Part shown: positions 55,452 through 63,986 of the stretch, piece by piece
Numbering within the stretch: the first letter of the stretch is position 1
Layout of the letters: the number at the start of each line of letters is the position of its first letter
Source of the DNA: Candidatus Lernaella stagnicola
Lineage (GTDB): Bacteria > Lernaellota > Lernaellaia > Lernaellales > Lernaellaceae
NCBI GenBank assembly: GCA_030765525.1
Contig: JAVCCK010000020.1
Coordinates: forward strand, 113,286 to 177,285
Length of the DNA: 64,000 nucleotides
Reading direction: 5' to 3'
Notes under the pieces: generated by a model
What the model saw: only the letters and a program-made list of their open reading frames with translations
Databases searched by the model: none
What the model was told of the DNA's origin: nothing
Program-made: the position numbers and the translations under genes

Positions 55452-55733
55452 ATGCGCGTGACTTACCTGTTGATGGTTTTGGCCGTATTGGCCGCGATGC
55501 TTATGTTGCCGGCGTTAGGTGCCGCGCAACAGGGGGATGACAACGCCGCGACGGATGATGACACCGACGGCCAGGTACTTCCGCAAGACGACGACACTGA
55601 CGCCGTGGATGACGATACCGACGAAGAAGGTAACGACGAGGTCCCAGGCGAAGACGGTTCCGGCGACAAGTTGAAGCGTTCGTACGAGGACAGCACGGAC
55701 GCGGGCGGCTGCGGCTGTTACGATTTCCGATAA
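55452..55733 (+). CDS. Small secreted Asp-rich protein with GGCGC near the C-terminus
   Basis: A 93-residue precursor; AGGAG lies seven bases upstream of ATG 55452. A Sec signal peptide (about 1-25, MLMLPALGAA) precedes an Asp-rich segment (DDNAATDDDTDG..., DDDTDAVDDDTDEEGND) and a tail DAGGCGCYDFR with two cysteines. The mature peptide of about 68 residues is extremely acidic. It shares design with the frameshifted gene at 2641 and the C-terminus of the transglutaminase-like protein at 58984. Strong promoter upstream and terminator downstream mark it as a monocistronic, highly transcribed gene. Function unknown; calcium binding or surface anchoring through the cysteines are possibilities. 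Confidence 0.75.
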   Translation: MRVTYLLMVLAVLAAMLMLPALGAAQQGDDNAATDDDTDGQVLPQDDDTDAVDDDTDEEGNDEVPGEDGSGDKLKRSYEDSTDAGGCGCYDFR

Positions 55734-55764
55734 GGGGTTAGTTTCCCAACAGTGATCAGCACAC

Positions 55765-55801
55765 CGGCAGGGTTGCGCATGCGCGGCCCTGCCGTTTTCT
55801 T
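55765..55801 (+). terminator. Rho-independent terminator after Asp-rich peptide gene
   Basis: CGGCAGGG (55765-55772) pairs with CCCTGCCG (55787-55794), with an inner GCGCATGCGC palindrome in the loop, followed by TTTTCTT. Confidence 0.8.
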
Positions 55802-55915
55802 ATCCGGCGTCGTGCTTGACGCCCGGTGATTTGCGCCCTATTTTCTGCCCGAATGCATGACAAGCCTTGTGATTTTGCATCATGGTTCTTCGACGGGACA
55901 ATAAGGAGAGCGAAC

Positions 55916-57256
55916 ATGGCCAAGAAAACTCCGGCGACCAAGGCGAAAACGATCAAGAAGAAGGCGACAACCGCGAAGAAGGCGCAGACCAGCAAGACCG
56001 ACTCGGCCGATTTGCAGAAGGTCCTCAAGAATGCTCGCAAATACCACGGCACGAAACAAAAGCGCGTGGGGATGCTTTTCTCCGGTGGTCCGGCGCCGGG
56101 CGGTAACGCCGTAATTTCGGCGGCGGCGCTGGCGTTTTTGAACGATGGCTGGGAGGTTATCGGTTTTTATAAGGGCTACGAATACCTGCAACAGTTCGAC
56201 CGTGAAAAGCCGCGCCAATTTCGGGAAGGCTTTCATTTCAAGCGTCTGGGCTATGAAGATGTGACCAAGATTCGGCAATTGGGCGGCATTGTGATCAAGA
56301 CGGCGCGGGCCAACCCGAGCAGTGTGGGCGGCCGCGAAATCCAGAGCGTGCAGGATTTGATCGACCCGACGATGTCCAAAAAAATATACAACGTGTTGGA
56401 CGCGCTGGAATTCATGGGCATCCAAGCGTTGATTTCCATCGGCGGCGACGACACCCTTAAGACAGCGTTCTACCTGAACCTGCTGGGTCTTCCCGTGGTT
56501 CACGTACCCAAGACGATCGATAACGACTACTTCGGTATTCCGTGGACCTTCGGCTACTTTACGGCCATCGAACATGCGCGGCAGGCGATCAAGGTTTTCA
56601 ATGTCGAGGCGCAAACGACCGACGCTTGGTGGGTATTGGAACTGATGGGTCGTAAAGCCGGCTGGTATACGCTGGGCGCCGGGATATCCGGCGAAGCGGT
56701 GCGGATGATCGGCCCGGAGGAAATGGGCGACTCGGTCGACTTGAATCGTCTGGCGACCGAGATCCTGAACCTCGTGATCGAGCGGGAGAAATACGGCAAA
56801 CGTTACGGCGTGGTGCTGATTTCCGAGGGATTGGTCGACCATTTACCCAAAGACCAAATTCCGCAAGAAGTTGACGAACACGGCAACATCAGATTTGCCG
56901 ACGCGTTATTGGGATACCGCATTGCTAAAATGGTAAGCGAAATGTATTTCGAGACGACCGGTCGCAAGCTACGAGTGAAGTCCGAGACGATCGGATACAC
57001 CACCCGTTGCGCCGAGCCTTCGGCTTTCGACATTTTGCTTGGCAGCCAGCTTGGCGCGGGCGCTTTCCGCTTCATCAGCCAACGGCGCGGCGGAAACATG
57101 GTTAGCGTCGGGGATAATCTGGAAATCAAAGCCGTGCCCTTCAGCGATTTGATCGATGCGAAGACGTTTCGGACGAAAGTGCGCTACGTGCCGATCGACG
57201 GCGATTTTTTCAAGTTGGCCAAGTCGCTTGAATTTCGCCGCCAGCACGAAGACTAA
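55916..57256 (+). CDS. pfp: PPi-type 6-phosphofructokinase with Lys/Ala-rich N-terminal tail
   Basis: A 446-residue protein; AAGGAG precedes ATG 55916. Residues about 1-30 are Lys/Ala/Thr-rich and look like a histone H1 tail. The kinase domain has LFSGGPAPGGNAVIS (phosphate binding), ISIGGDDTLKTA and PKTIDNDYFG. The Asp in GGDD and Lys in PKTIDND are the residues that mark pyrophosphate-dependent enzymes, whereas ATP enzymes have GGDG and PGTIDND. It would catalyse the reversible phosphorylation of fructose 6-phosphate with PPi. The basic tail is odd for a glycolytic enzyme and may bind polyanions. Confidence 0.88.
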   Translation: MAKKTPATKAKTIKKKATTAKKAQTSKTDSADLQKVLKNARKYHGTKQKRVGMLFSGGPAPGGNAVISAAALAFLNDGWEVIGFYKGYEYLQQFDREKPRQFREGFHFKRLGYEDVTKIRQLGGIVIKTARANPSSVGGREIQSVQDLIDPTMSKKIYNVLDALEFMGIQALISIGGDDTLKTAFYLNLLGLPVVHVPKTIDNDYFGIPWTFGYFTAIEHARQAIKVFNVEAQTTDAWWVLELMGRKAGWYTLGAGISGEAVRMIGPEEMGDSVDLNRLATEILNLVIEREKYGKRYGVVLISEGLVDHLPKDQIPQEVDEHGNIRFADALLGYRIAKMVSEMYFETTGRKLRVKSETIGYTTRCAEPSAFDILLGSQLGAGAFRFISQRRGGNMVSVGDNLEIKAVPFSDLIDAKTFRTKVRYVPIDGDFFKLAKSLEFRRQHED

Positions 57257-57293
57257 CAGCGCGACGCAAACCACTGGCGGATCATTCTCCGGC

Positions 57294-57313
57294 CCGAGCC
57301 GAAACCGGCTCGG
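57294..57313. terminator. GC-rich hairpin after the phosphofructokinase gene
   Basis: CCGAGCCG-AAAC-CGGCTCGG is a perfect 8-bp stem with a 4-base loop, 38 bases after the stop codon. No T tract follows, so it may be a weak terminator or an mRNA-stabilising hairpin. Confidence 0.45.
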
Positions 57314-57323
57314 TGCCTTACGC

Positions 57324-57350
57324 TTGACACATACTCAAAATCAATAAATC
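57324..57350 (+). promoter_or_regulatory. Candidate promoter of Asp-rich FG-GAP lipoprotein
   Basis: Perfect TTGACA at 57324-57329 with TAAATC at 57345-57350 after a 15-base spacer, about 40 bases before the start at 57390. The CTTGACACAT context is the same as at 21285. The spacer is a little short. Confidence 0.38.
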
Positions 57351-57389
57351 GTTGAGGTGTTCCTTTTCGCAAATATGTGGAGGTGCGTA

Positions 57390-58967
57390 ATGCGCGTTTT
57401 TTCTCGGGTAGGTTTTGTCCTTTTTTTGTTGGTGATGTTGGCAATCGTTGCGATCCCGGCCTGCGATGATGACGACGATGACGATGATGACGACGACGAT
57501 ACCGGTCCCGGTGATGCCGACGACGACGCGACAGACGACGACGCGACGGACGACGATGCGACCGATGACGATGATGACGACGACGATGACGACACAGGCG
57601 GCGACGACGACACGGGCGGCGACGACGACACGGGCGGCGACGACGACGATAACGACGACGACAACGATGATGACGATACGCCCACCGTGGAACGGTTGAT
57701 CTGGACGTTTGTTGCGCCGGAGGGGCCCTACCACATTGAATGCGTCGGCGGAATCGGCGACGTGGATGGCGACGGAACCGCGGACATCATTGCCCATGGG
57801 TACGATAGCATTTACACGCCAACGGGCGCGGACACGACCTGGGTGCTCAGCGGCGCATCGCCGACTCGCGCGGCAACGATCGTGTGGGGAGAGGCGCCCA
57901 ACAGCGGGCCGCCGAACAACTCTTCGGCGGGCGGCGACGGCGACAAAGTGCTTCACGCCGTTGGTGACTTAAACGGCGACGATCTGCCTGACCTGCTGGT
58001 CGGTACGGCCTGGGGCAACCGAACGGCGTATGCGATGGACGGCGCGAACGGCGACGTGTTGTGGCAGTTCAACACCTACACCGACCCCCTGTCGCCGGAC
58101 AGCGGCTGGATTCACAGCGTGGCGCCTTTTCCGGACGTTACTTCCGACGACGTTCCCGAAGTGCTGTTGGGCGTCGGCAGCGACAACAACATGGGCTGGC
58201 TGATGGACGGCGCGACCGGCGATGTCGTCTTCCGGTTGACGGCGAGCACTGACGTCATCTACGGCGTTGCCGCGATCGAGGATGTCAACGGCGACAAGAT
58301 ACCGGACGCCATTTTCGCGGCCGGCGATAACGACCCCAAGGTCTACTGCGCGGACGGGGCGAGTACCGGCGTGGCGACGGTTCTCTGGGAAACGAGCGTC
58401 GGCAACAACTTCACCATGGCCGTCATCGACGATCTCAACGGCGACGACATCCAAGATGTGCTGGCCGGTTCCTGGAACACCAACGCCGTCGTGGCGCTCA
58501 ACGGGGAAACCGGCGCGGAGCTATGGACCAGCGTGGCGTCCGGAGATGCGATGCGGGTCGTCCCCATTGAGGATCTGGACAGCGACGGCGTGCCGGATCT
58601 GGTGTGGGTGGCCATGACTTCGCTCGCGACGCCGTGCGTGACCAGCGGCGCGGACGGGACGACGGTGTGGTGCGCGACAGGCCTGACGAGCGATCTGACG
58701 TGGGCGCTTGACCGCATCGACGACCTGAACGGTGACGATTTGGATGACGTGGTAATCGGCAACTTCGAATCGCTGATCATCGCGTTGGACGGCAAGGACG
58801 GCACGGAATTGTGGCGCTACGACACCGGCGACGCGAAGGTCATGACATTGCGCAGCGTCGCGGACGTCACGGGAAATGGCGTGGCCGACGTGGTCGCGGG
58901 AACGCAATGCCTCAACCCAAGCGACGACGGCGCCGGCACGGTGTTCCTGCTTGAAGGGCACCTATAA
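57390..58967 (+). CDS. Asp-rich lipoprotein with FG-GAP/calcium-binding-like repeats
   Basis: A 525-residue protein; GGAGG lies upstream of ATG 57390. A lipobox VAIPAC (Cys25) is followed by about 75 residues dominated by Asp, with Thr-Gly-Gly and Ala-Thr spacers. Then eight repeats of the type DVDGDGTADII, DLNGDDLPDLL, DVNGDKIPDAI, DLNGDDIQDVL, DLDSDGVPDLV and similar occur about every 45-60 residues, each with Asp-x-Asp/Asn-x-Asp calcium-loop spacing, interleaved with WQF/ELW strands. This is an FG-GAP-type beta-propeller likely facing the cell exterior. It may bind calcium and a surface or substrate partner. No enzyme residues seen. Confidence 0.8.
   Translation: MRVFSRVGFVLFLLVMLAIVAIPACDDDDDDDDDDDDTGPGDADDDATDDDATDDDATDDDDDDDDDDTGGDDDTGGDDDTGGDDDDNDDDNDDDDTPTVERLIWTFVAPEGPYHIECVGGIGDVDGDGTADIIAHGYDSIYTPTGADTTWVLSGASPTRAATIVWGEAPNSGPPNNSSAGGDGDKVLHAVGDLNGDDLPDLLVGTAWGNRTAYAMDGANGDVLWQFNTYTDPLSPDSGWIHSVAPFPDVTSDDVPEVLLGVGSDNNMGWLMDGATGDVVFRLTASTDVIYGVAAIEDVNGDKIPDAIFAAGDNDPKVYCADGASTGVATVLWETSVGNNFTMAVIDDLNGDDIQDVLAGSWNTNAVVALNGETGAELWTSVASGDAMRVVPIEDLDSDGVPDLVWVAMTSLATPCVTSGADGTTVWCATGLTSDLTWALDRIDDLNGDDLDDVVIGNFESLIIALDGKDGTELWRYDTGDAKVMTLRSVADVTGNGVADVVAGTQCLNPSDDGAGTVFLLEGHL
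57519..57563 (+). repeat. Three 15-bp tandem repeats encoding DDDAT
   Basis: Units 57519-57533, 57534-57548 and 57549-57563 read GAC GAC GAC/T GCG ACN. In frame within the Asp linker, so unit gain or loss changes linker length without a frameshift. Confidence 0.85.
57594..57647 (+). repeat. Three 18-bp tandem repeats encoding TGGDDD
   Basis: Three units of ACR GGC GGC GAC GAC GAC at 57594-57611, 57612-57629 and 57630-57647; the last two are identical and the first differs at one base. In frame within the Asp linker. Confidence 0.88.
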
Positions 58968-58983
58968 GACGTAAACGCCTTTT

Positions 58984-61743
58984 TTAGCAGCCACAACCGC
59001 CGCCGCTGTCATCGTCGTCGTCGTCGCCGCTACTACCGGGGGGCGGCGATGTATCGTCATCGTCGCCGGTGGTGTCGTCGTCGGTCGGTTCTTCCTCGGG
59101 CACGTACGGGTCGCCCTCGGTCGTGATTTCGATATCCAGCAGATGGTCGGAAATCGGCGAGCTGTGGTGCGTAACCATGAGCGTCCAGTTGCCTTCATCG
59201 GGCGGAAACACCCGCTCGTCGAGGTCGGCGATACCCAGCTTGGCATAGGCGGCTTCGAAGGGCTGGTTGCGTCGCGCCTTTTCCTGGTTGTCTTCGTCGA
59301 CGAGGAACACGTCCAGTAGCGGCGGCTCCATTTCGTAGTAGGGCCGCGCGGAACTGAAGGCGCTGCCGGGCGAGGACAAACGGTCGGTGGCTTCCAGCGT
59401 GACGTGCAGCGCGAAGCTCTCGTTTTTCTGTTCGATATCTTGCGGCGTGTAGTGAACCGCCGTGCCCTCGAGTTGTTGTTCGATATCGAAAACGGAGCCG
59501 GGCTCGGCGTCATCGGCCCGCACGACAAGGGCCATACGGATTTTCTCGCCGCCTTTTTCTTCCGGTGGGTACTCGCCCGCGCCGGACGTGACGTGCACGA
59601 AGTAGTTACGCCAATCGCCAAGATTGACCGTGGCTTGGCCGTCCTGATCGGTGATCAGCCAAGCGCCTTGCCGTTTCGAGGAGGTCATCGACCCCTCGGT
59701 GTAGATATCGATGACGGCGTCGGGAACCGGGTCGCCGTTGACGTCGGTGATCGCGAAGTTAAGCGTGACGTAGTCGGTGTAGCGTTCGGGCACCTGCGCG
59801 ATGCGGCCGTCGCCGTACCAGAAGACGACGAAGCTGATGTTCTTGCTGATTTCAGGATCGGGATTGTCGTAGCAGATGCCCGGATTGCCGATGTTGTTGG
59901 TGGAGTTGGTCCAATCGACCTGGAAGGGGCGCCACTCGCCGTTGAAATAGAACTCGCTCCACACGTGGTCTTCGTTCATCGTGGAGATCAAGCCGCCGGG
60001 GATCAGCGCGGCGCGCATGGCCGCCGAGCCCAGATCCTGCAACTCCCCGCAATTGCCGTAGTGATTGTACGCGATGCGCACCGGTTGGAGCGCCCGTTCG
60101 TATCCGGCGCCCGATTCGCCGCGTTCCTCGATGTTGTCGAGCATGTTTTTGCCTACCCAATTGCCGATGGCTTCCACCGCGTTCGCGTTGTCCCACAGCG
60201 GTCGGTCGCCCGAGAGGCCGACCTGCACGCCGTCCCACAACACGTCGATCCCGGCCAGCATATCGGCCAACAGCGGCCTGCCGTACACGTCGATATCGTT
60301 GGTTTCGTTCGTGGCCTGCGCCGTGGTCGTGAAGCCGCCCGGGAAGGTTTGGCCGGCGGGGTCGTCGAGGTCATCGTTGGCCAAAAACATCTGCAGCACC
60401 TTATACCCGTGCGCTTCGCTCACGTAGCCTTCGAGTGGCGTGCGAATGTCCTCGGTCGTGATGCACATGGACCAGAACACTCTCGTTTGGTAAGGCATGA
60501 TGACCGTTTTGCCGTAGGTCGATTTGAAGGTTGCCCAGCCGTCCTCGTCCAGAGCCAGGAGGTCGGCCGCGGAAAACTGCGTCACGTCGTCCCAGCGCCC
60601 CAGCGCCTCCAACGCAGTCTGGAACTCGGGCACCAGTACGTCACCGACCAGCGCGATCGGCGTGTCTTCGGGCAGGAGCATATCCCCGCAGCCCTGGTTC
60701 ATCAGGTTTTCGAGCAGCGGGCTGTCGTTGGCGGAATAGGCCTCGGCCACGCGCATCGTCGTAGCGAATATTTGCCCCGTCCCGAAAGCGAATTCCGCGA
60801 AAACGACGTTGTTCGTGCCGCCCTGATAAGCGATTTCCAGGTTGTGGATGCTCATGTCGGTCAGGTAACCGCGGGCGCTGGGCCCGAGGTCCTGCAAATC
60901 GTCGGTGTCGACGCCTTGCATGTACATCGGCGTTTGATAGCTGCCTTCGCCCTCCACGTCGAACATGAGGTAGTTGCGGAAATAGTGACCGCCTTCAGCG
61001 GGCAGTGCGCTGCGGCCGTCGAGCGGGTCGATGAAATCCGGACCTTCGACATCGAGTTTCGGGTGGACGATATTCCAGTAGTACACGTCCATCGGCAGTT
61101 CGTATTCGGTGGGCGTCTCGTCAACGATGATGTTGTAGCGCAGCGTCGTGCCGTATTCGCCCTTGCCGGACTCGCCGATTTCCACGATTTCCACGTAATC
61201 GAGAATCGCGTCCAATTCGTAGATCGACTGCACGTTTTCCACCAGCAGCGCGCGGGAGTCTTCCATGGCGAGCAGATCGCTGCGGCTGGAGAAGGCGACC
61301 AAGAACGCGATTTCGTCGCGGTAGAGGGCGTCAGGCGGCGTGACAATCAAGTCGGCCAGATCTTCGGCGGCGTCGGCAGGCAATTCGAAAAAGCGATGCG
61401 CCAACCGAAGCTGCATCCAATCCGGCGCCGCGTCCACGGCCGCTTTCATGCCTGCGCTCAACTCCCGCAGGGACGGTGCGGTGAGATCGCCGACAGTGGG
61501 ATCGACGGACCACATGAATTCGTCAACGTACTGCATAAAATACGGCCCGAAATCCTCCACGCTCGCCGGATACTGATACGCGACGGACGGCGCGGGTCGT
61601 CCGCCCATCGTGGGTGCGACGGCGGCGTCAATGACTTCGGCATGGTCCACGGCGCGCGGTGCGTAGGTTGGGCCGGTTTCCGCGACGGCAAAGGGAACGA
61701 GAAACAGAACCAAGATGATCGACAGGAACGACAAACGAGACAT
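58984..61743 (-). CDS. Secreted transglutaminase-like protein with Asp-rich GGGCGC C-terminus
   Basis: A 919-residue protein. ATG 61743 is used because GGAGGA lies just upstream and a Sec signal follows (about 1-21, ending AVA); the frame to 61767 adds eight residues only. A transglutaminase-like core (about 540-620) carries the Cys in YGNCGELQDL (about 564), His in EDHVWSEFYF (about 592) and Asp in FQVDWTNS (about 608). A carboxypeptidase-regulatory-like beta domain (about 670-760) follows, then another domain and an Asp-rich end with the terminal GGGCGC. It is probably a cell-surface cysteine peptidase or crosslinking enzyme. The N-terminal 500 residues are not recognised. Confidence 0.8.
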   Translation of the reverse strand: MSRLSFLSIILVLFLVPFAVAETGPTYAPRAVDHAEVIDAAVAPTMGGRPAPSVAYQYPASVEDFGPYFMQYVDEFMWSVDPTVGDLTAPSLRELSAGMKAAVDAAPDWMQLRLAHRFFELPADAAEDLADLIVTPPDALYRDEIAFLVAFSSRSDLLAMEDSRALLVENVQSIYELDAILDYVEIVEIGESGKGEYGTTLRYNIIVDETPTEYELPMDVYYWNIVHPKLDVEGPDFIDPLDGRSALPAEGGHYFRNYLMFDVEGEGSYQTPMYMQGVDTDDLQDLGPSARGYLTDMSIHNLEIAYQGGTNNVVFAEFAFGTGQIFATTMRVAEAYSANDSPLLENLMNQGCGDMLLPEDTPIALVGDVLVPEFQTALEALGRWDDVTQFSAADLLALDEDGWATFKSTYGKTVIMPYQTRVFWSMCITTEDIRTPLEGYVSEAHGYKVLQMFLANDDLDDPAGQTFPGGFTTTAQATNETNDIDVYGRPLLADMLAGIDVLWDGVQVGLSGDRPLWDNANAVEAIGNWVGKNMLDNIEERGESGAGYERALQPVRIAYNHYGNCGELQDLGSAAMRAALIPGGLISTMNEDHVWSEFYFNGEWRPFQVDWTNSTNNIGNPGICYDNPDPEISKNISFVVFWYGDGRIAQVPERYTDYVTLNFAITDVNGDPVPDAVIDIYTEGSMTSSKRQGAWLITDQDGQATVNLGDWRNYFVHVTSGAGEYPPEEKGGEKIRMALVVRADDAEPGSVFDIEQQLEGTAVHYTPQDIEQKNESFALHVTLEATDRLSSPGSAFSSARPYYEMEPPLLDVFLVDEDNQEKARRNQPFEAAYAKLGIADLDERVFPPDEGNWTLMVTHHSSPISDHLLDIEITTEGDPYVPEEEPTDDDTTGDDDDTSPPPGSSGDDDDDDSGGGCGC

Positions 61744-61857
61744 GATAAATCCTCCTCCAACAGACATTGGATGTTAACGCGTTTTCCCGCCGAGGGACAA
61801 GGTGATTGAAAAGACGAAATGAGATAAGTTGCCGGGTAACCACAAAAAGGAAAATTC

Positions 61858-62853
61858 GTGCCTGAACTGGTGTTCCCGAAACGTGTCGATCCGACGACGA
61901 AAGCCTTGCCGGTGCGAGGTCCCATCGGCGTCGTGATTCCGGCCTACAACGCGGCGGATACCATCGGCGCTTGCGCGGCAAGTCTCCTGGCACAGCAGGG
62001 CGTCGAGGTGGATCTTGTCGTGGTGGACGACGCCTCCACCGACCAAACCGCGGCGTTGGCGGAGGCAGCCGGGGCGCGAGTCGTGCGGCGGGATCGCAAT
62101 GGCGGCCCGGCAGCGGCGCGAAATGACGGAGCGCGGGCGGTAACCGGGGATATCCTCTTTTTTACCGAGGCCGACGGCCGTTACGCACCGGATCATCTCA
62201 TGACCTGCTTGCGCGCGCTGGGTGACCCGGAAGTGGGCGCGGCGATCGCCTTGGGTGTGCGCGCCTGGAGCGAGCGCGACAGTGTCGTGAGGCGGTTGGG
62301 CGACGCGCTGTGGGCGGCGATGCACTCGCTGGTCATGGCGGGGCGGCGCGGGACGGGCGCGTGGTGTTATCGGCGCGAGGTCTTCACCGCGCTGGGCGGA
62401 TTCGACGAGTCGCTGCGGCATGGGGAAGATGTGGAACTCGCCGGGCGCGTGGCGAGCCTGGGCTATCGAACCGGCGTGGCGGGTTGGTCGACAATGACGC
62501 ATCGGAATCCCGATCGGTGGAGGTCTTGGTTCGTTGACGCCTGCCGCAATACCGCGGGTCGCCGGCCCAGTGGCGGGGCCAAACGCGCGCTGCATGGTCT
62601 GCGTGCGGCGGTGCTGTTGGGAACCCCGGCCGCGGCCTGCCTAATGCCTTGGCTGTGGTGGGTTGTCGCGGCGATTTTGGCGGTCGTCAGCTTCGGAGCG
62701 GCGGAACAACGTCTCGCCCTGAAACTGCTTTGGCGGCAACGCGACTGGCGAACTCTGATCGCGGCGCCCGTGCTGTTTTGGTTACGTCGACTGGGATTTT
62801 CGATTGGTCACCTGCCGGGTCGTTATCTTGCGCGGGTTGCCGCCGTCCGATAA
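61858..62853 (+). CDS. Family 2 glycosyltransferase
   Basis: A 331-residue protein, GTG 61858 after AAGGAAAA. The GT-A core has GVVIPAYNAADT, LVVVDDASTDQT, an EAD in FTEADGRYAPD at the metal site, and GFDESLRHGEDVEL near the base. One or two C-terminal hydrophobic helices (about 240-275) are present. It likely adds a sugar to a lipid or polymer carrier. It is 29 bases upstream of a GT4 gene. Confidence 0.88.
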   Translation: MPELVFPKRVDPTTKALPVRGPIGVVIPAYNAADTIGACAASLLAQQGVEVDLVVVDDASTDQTAALAEAAGARVVRRDRNGGPAAARNDGARAVTGDILFFTEADGRYAPDHLMTCLRALGDPEVGAAIALGVRAWSERDSVVRRLGDALWAAMHSLVMAGRRGTGAWCYRREVFTALGGFDESLRHGEDVELAGRVASLGYRTGVAGWSTMTHRNPDRWRSWFVDACRNTAGRRPSGGAKRALHGLRAAVLLGTPAAACLMPWLWWVVAAILAVVSFGAAEQRLALKLLWRQRDWRTLIAAPVLFWLRRLGFSIGHLPGRYLARVAAVR

Positions 62854-62882
62854 CGTGAGCGAACAACCCCACCGGAGGAAAC

Positions 62883-63986
62883 GTGGAACAGGTCGTTGTG
62901 GCCCAGGTTGTGCACAGCTTGGAAGTGGGCGGCATGGAACGCGTGGCTTCCCACTTGGCGATGAACATGTCGGCGGCCTATCGACCGATCGTGGTTTGCC
63001 TGACGGTCAAGGGGGATTTCGCGCCGATGCTGGAGGAAGCGGGCATCGAGGTCGTCGCGCTGGACAAGCAGCCGGGGCGCGACCTGACTCTGCCGCGGCG
63101 CTTGGCGAGAGTCTTCGCCGATCGACATGTGGGCATTGTGCACGTGCACAACAGCGGGCCGATGTTCACCGGAACATGCGCCGGGAAGCTCGCGGGCGTA
63201 AAGGGGATCGTGGTGACCGACCACAGCCGCAAATTCCCGGAGCGACGCTCGGTGGTGATCACCGAGTACGTGCTGTCACGCCTCGTGAATGCGATCGTGA
63301 GTGTCAGTGATGACAATAAGCGGGATTTGATTGAGAAAATGTTGTGGCCGGCGCGCAAGATCACGGTCATCGCCAACGGTGTGGCGCCCGTGCCGGAAGT
63401 GACCGCGGCAAAGCGGGCCGAATTGCGCGAGGAATTTGGTTTGCGCGAAGACGAGCCCGTTGTGTTGACCGTCGCCCGCCTGGAACCGCAAAAGAATCTC
63501 GCCGTGCTCGTTGAGGCGGCCCGACGCGTGCGAGATCGCGGCGTCGCGGGGCGTTTCATTGTGGCGGGCGAAGGTTCGGAGCGGCCGAAGCTGGAGAAAC
63601 TGATCGCCGAATACGATCTGGCCGACCGCGTGACGCTGGCCGGGTGGCGACTGGACAGCCTTTCCTTGTACGGCATCGCGTCGGTCATGGCGCTGTCGTC
63701 GGATTGGGAAGGGCTGCCGATGAGCATTCTCGAGGCGATGAGCGCCGGTTTGCCGGTGGTTTCGCCGGGCGTGGGCGACGTGCCCAAGGCCGTCGTCAAC
63801 GGCGAGAACGGTTTCTTGATCCCCCCGCAGAATCCCGATGAATTGGCCGAAGCACTGGCGGGCCTGCTTACCGATGCGAATCAGCGGGCGGCGTTCGGCG
63901 AGGCGGGTCGATCGGTTTGGGCGGCGCGGTACAGCGTCGGTCACATGATGGGCGAGTACGAGGCAATTTACGAGAGGTTCCATTGA
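62883..63986 (+). CDS. Family 4 glycosyltransferase
   Basis: A 367-residue GT-B protein, GTG 62883 preceded by GGAGG. The N-half reads VVHSLEVGGMERVASHLA and HVHNSGPMFTGT, the C-half has VLTVARLEPQKN, VAGEGSERPKL and SSDWEGLPMSILEAMSAG, the EX7E donor-binding motif. It resembles EPS/LPS-type transferases. The pair with the preceding GT2 marks the start of another glycan locus continuing past the window end. No further gene can be supported in the last 14 bases. Confidence 0.9.
   Translation: MEQVVVAQVVHSLEVGGMERVASHLAMNMSAAYRPIVVCLTVKGDFAPMLEEAGIEVVALDKQPGRDLTLPRRLARVFADRHVGIVHVHNSGPMFTGTCAGKLAGVKGIVVTDHSRKFPERRSVVITEYVLSRLVNAIVSVSDDNKRDLIEKMLWPARKITVIANGVAPVPEVTAAKRAELREEFGLREDEPVVLTVARLEPQKNLAVLVEAARRVRDRGVAGRFIVAGEGSERPKLEKLIAEYDLADRVTLAGWRLDSLSLYGIASVMALSSDWEGLPMSILEAMSAGLPVVSPGVGDVPKAVVNGENGFLIPPQNPDELAEALAGLLTDANQRAAFGEAGRSVWAARYSVGHMMGEYEAIYERFH

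Noticed and set aside
57318..57956. Val/Ile-rich minus-strand protein
   Set aside because: The Val-Val-Val and Ile runs are the reverse complement of the Asp codon tract; it is antisense to the FG-GAP lipoprotein.
59404..61809. 801-residue plus-strand frame
   Set aside because: Antisense shadow of the transglutaminase-like gene; composition typical of mirrored GC-rich coding DNA, no recognisable motif.
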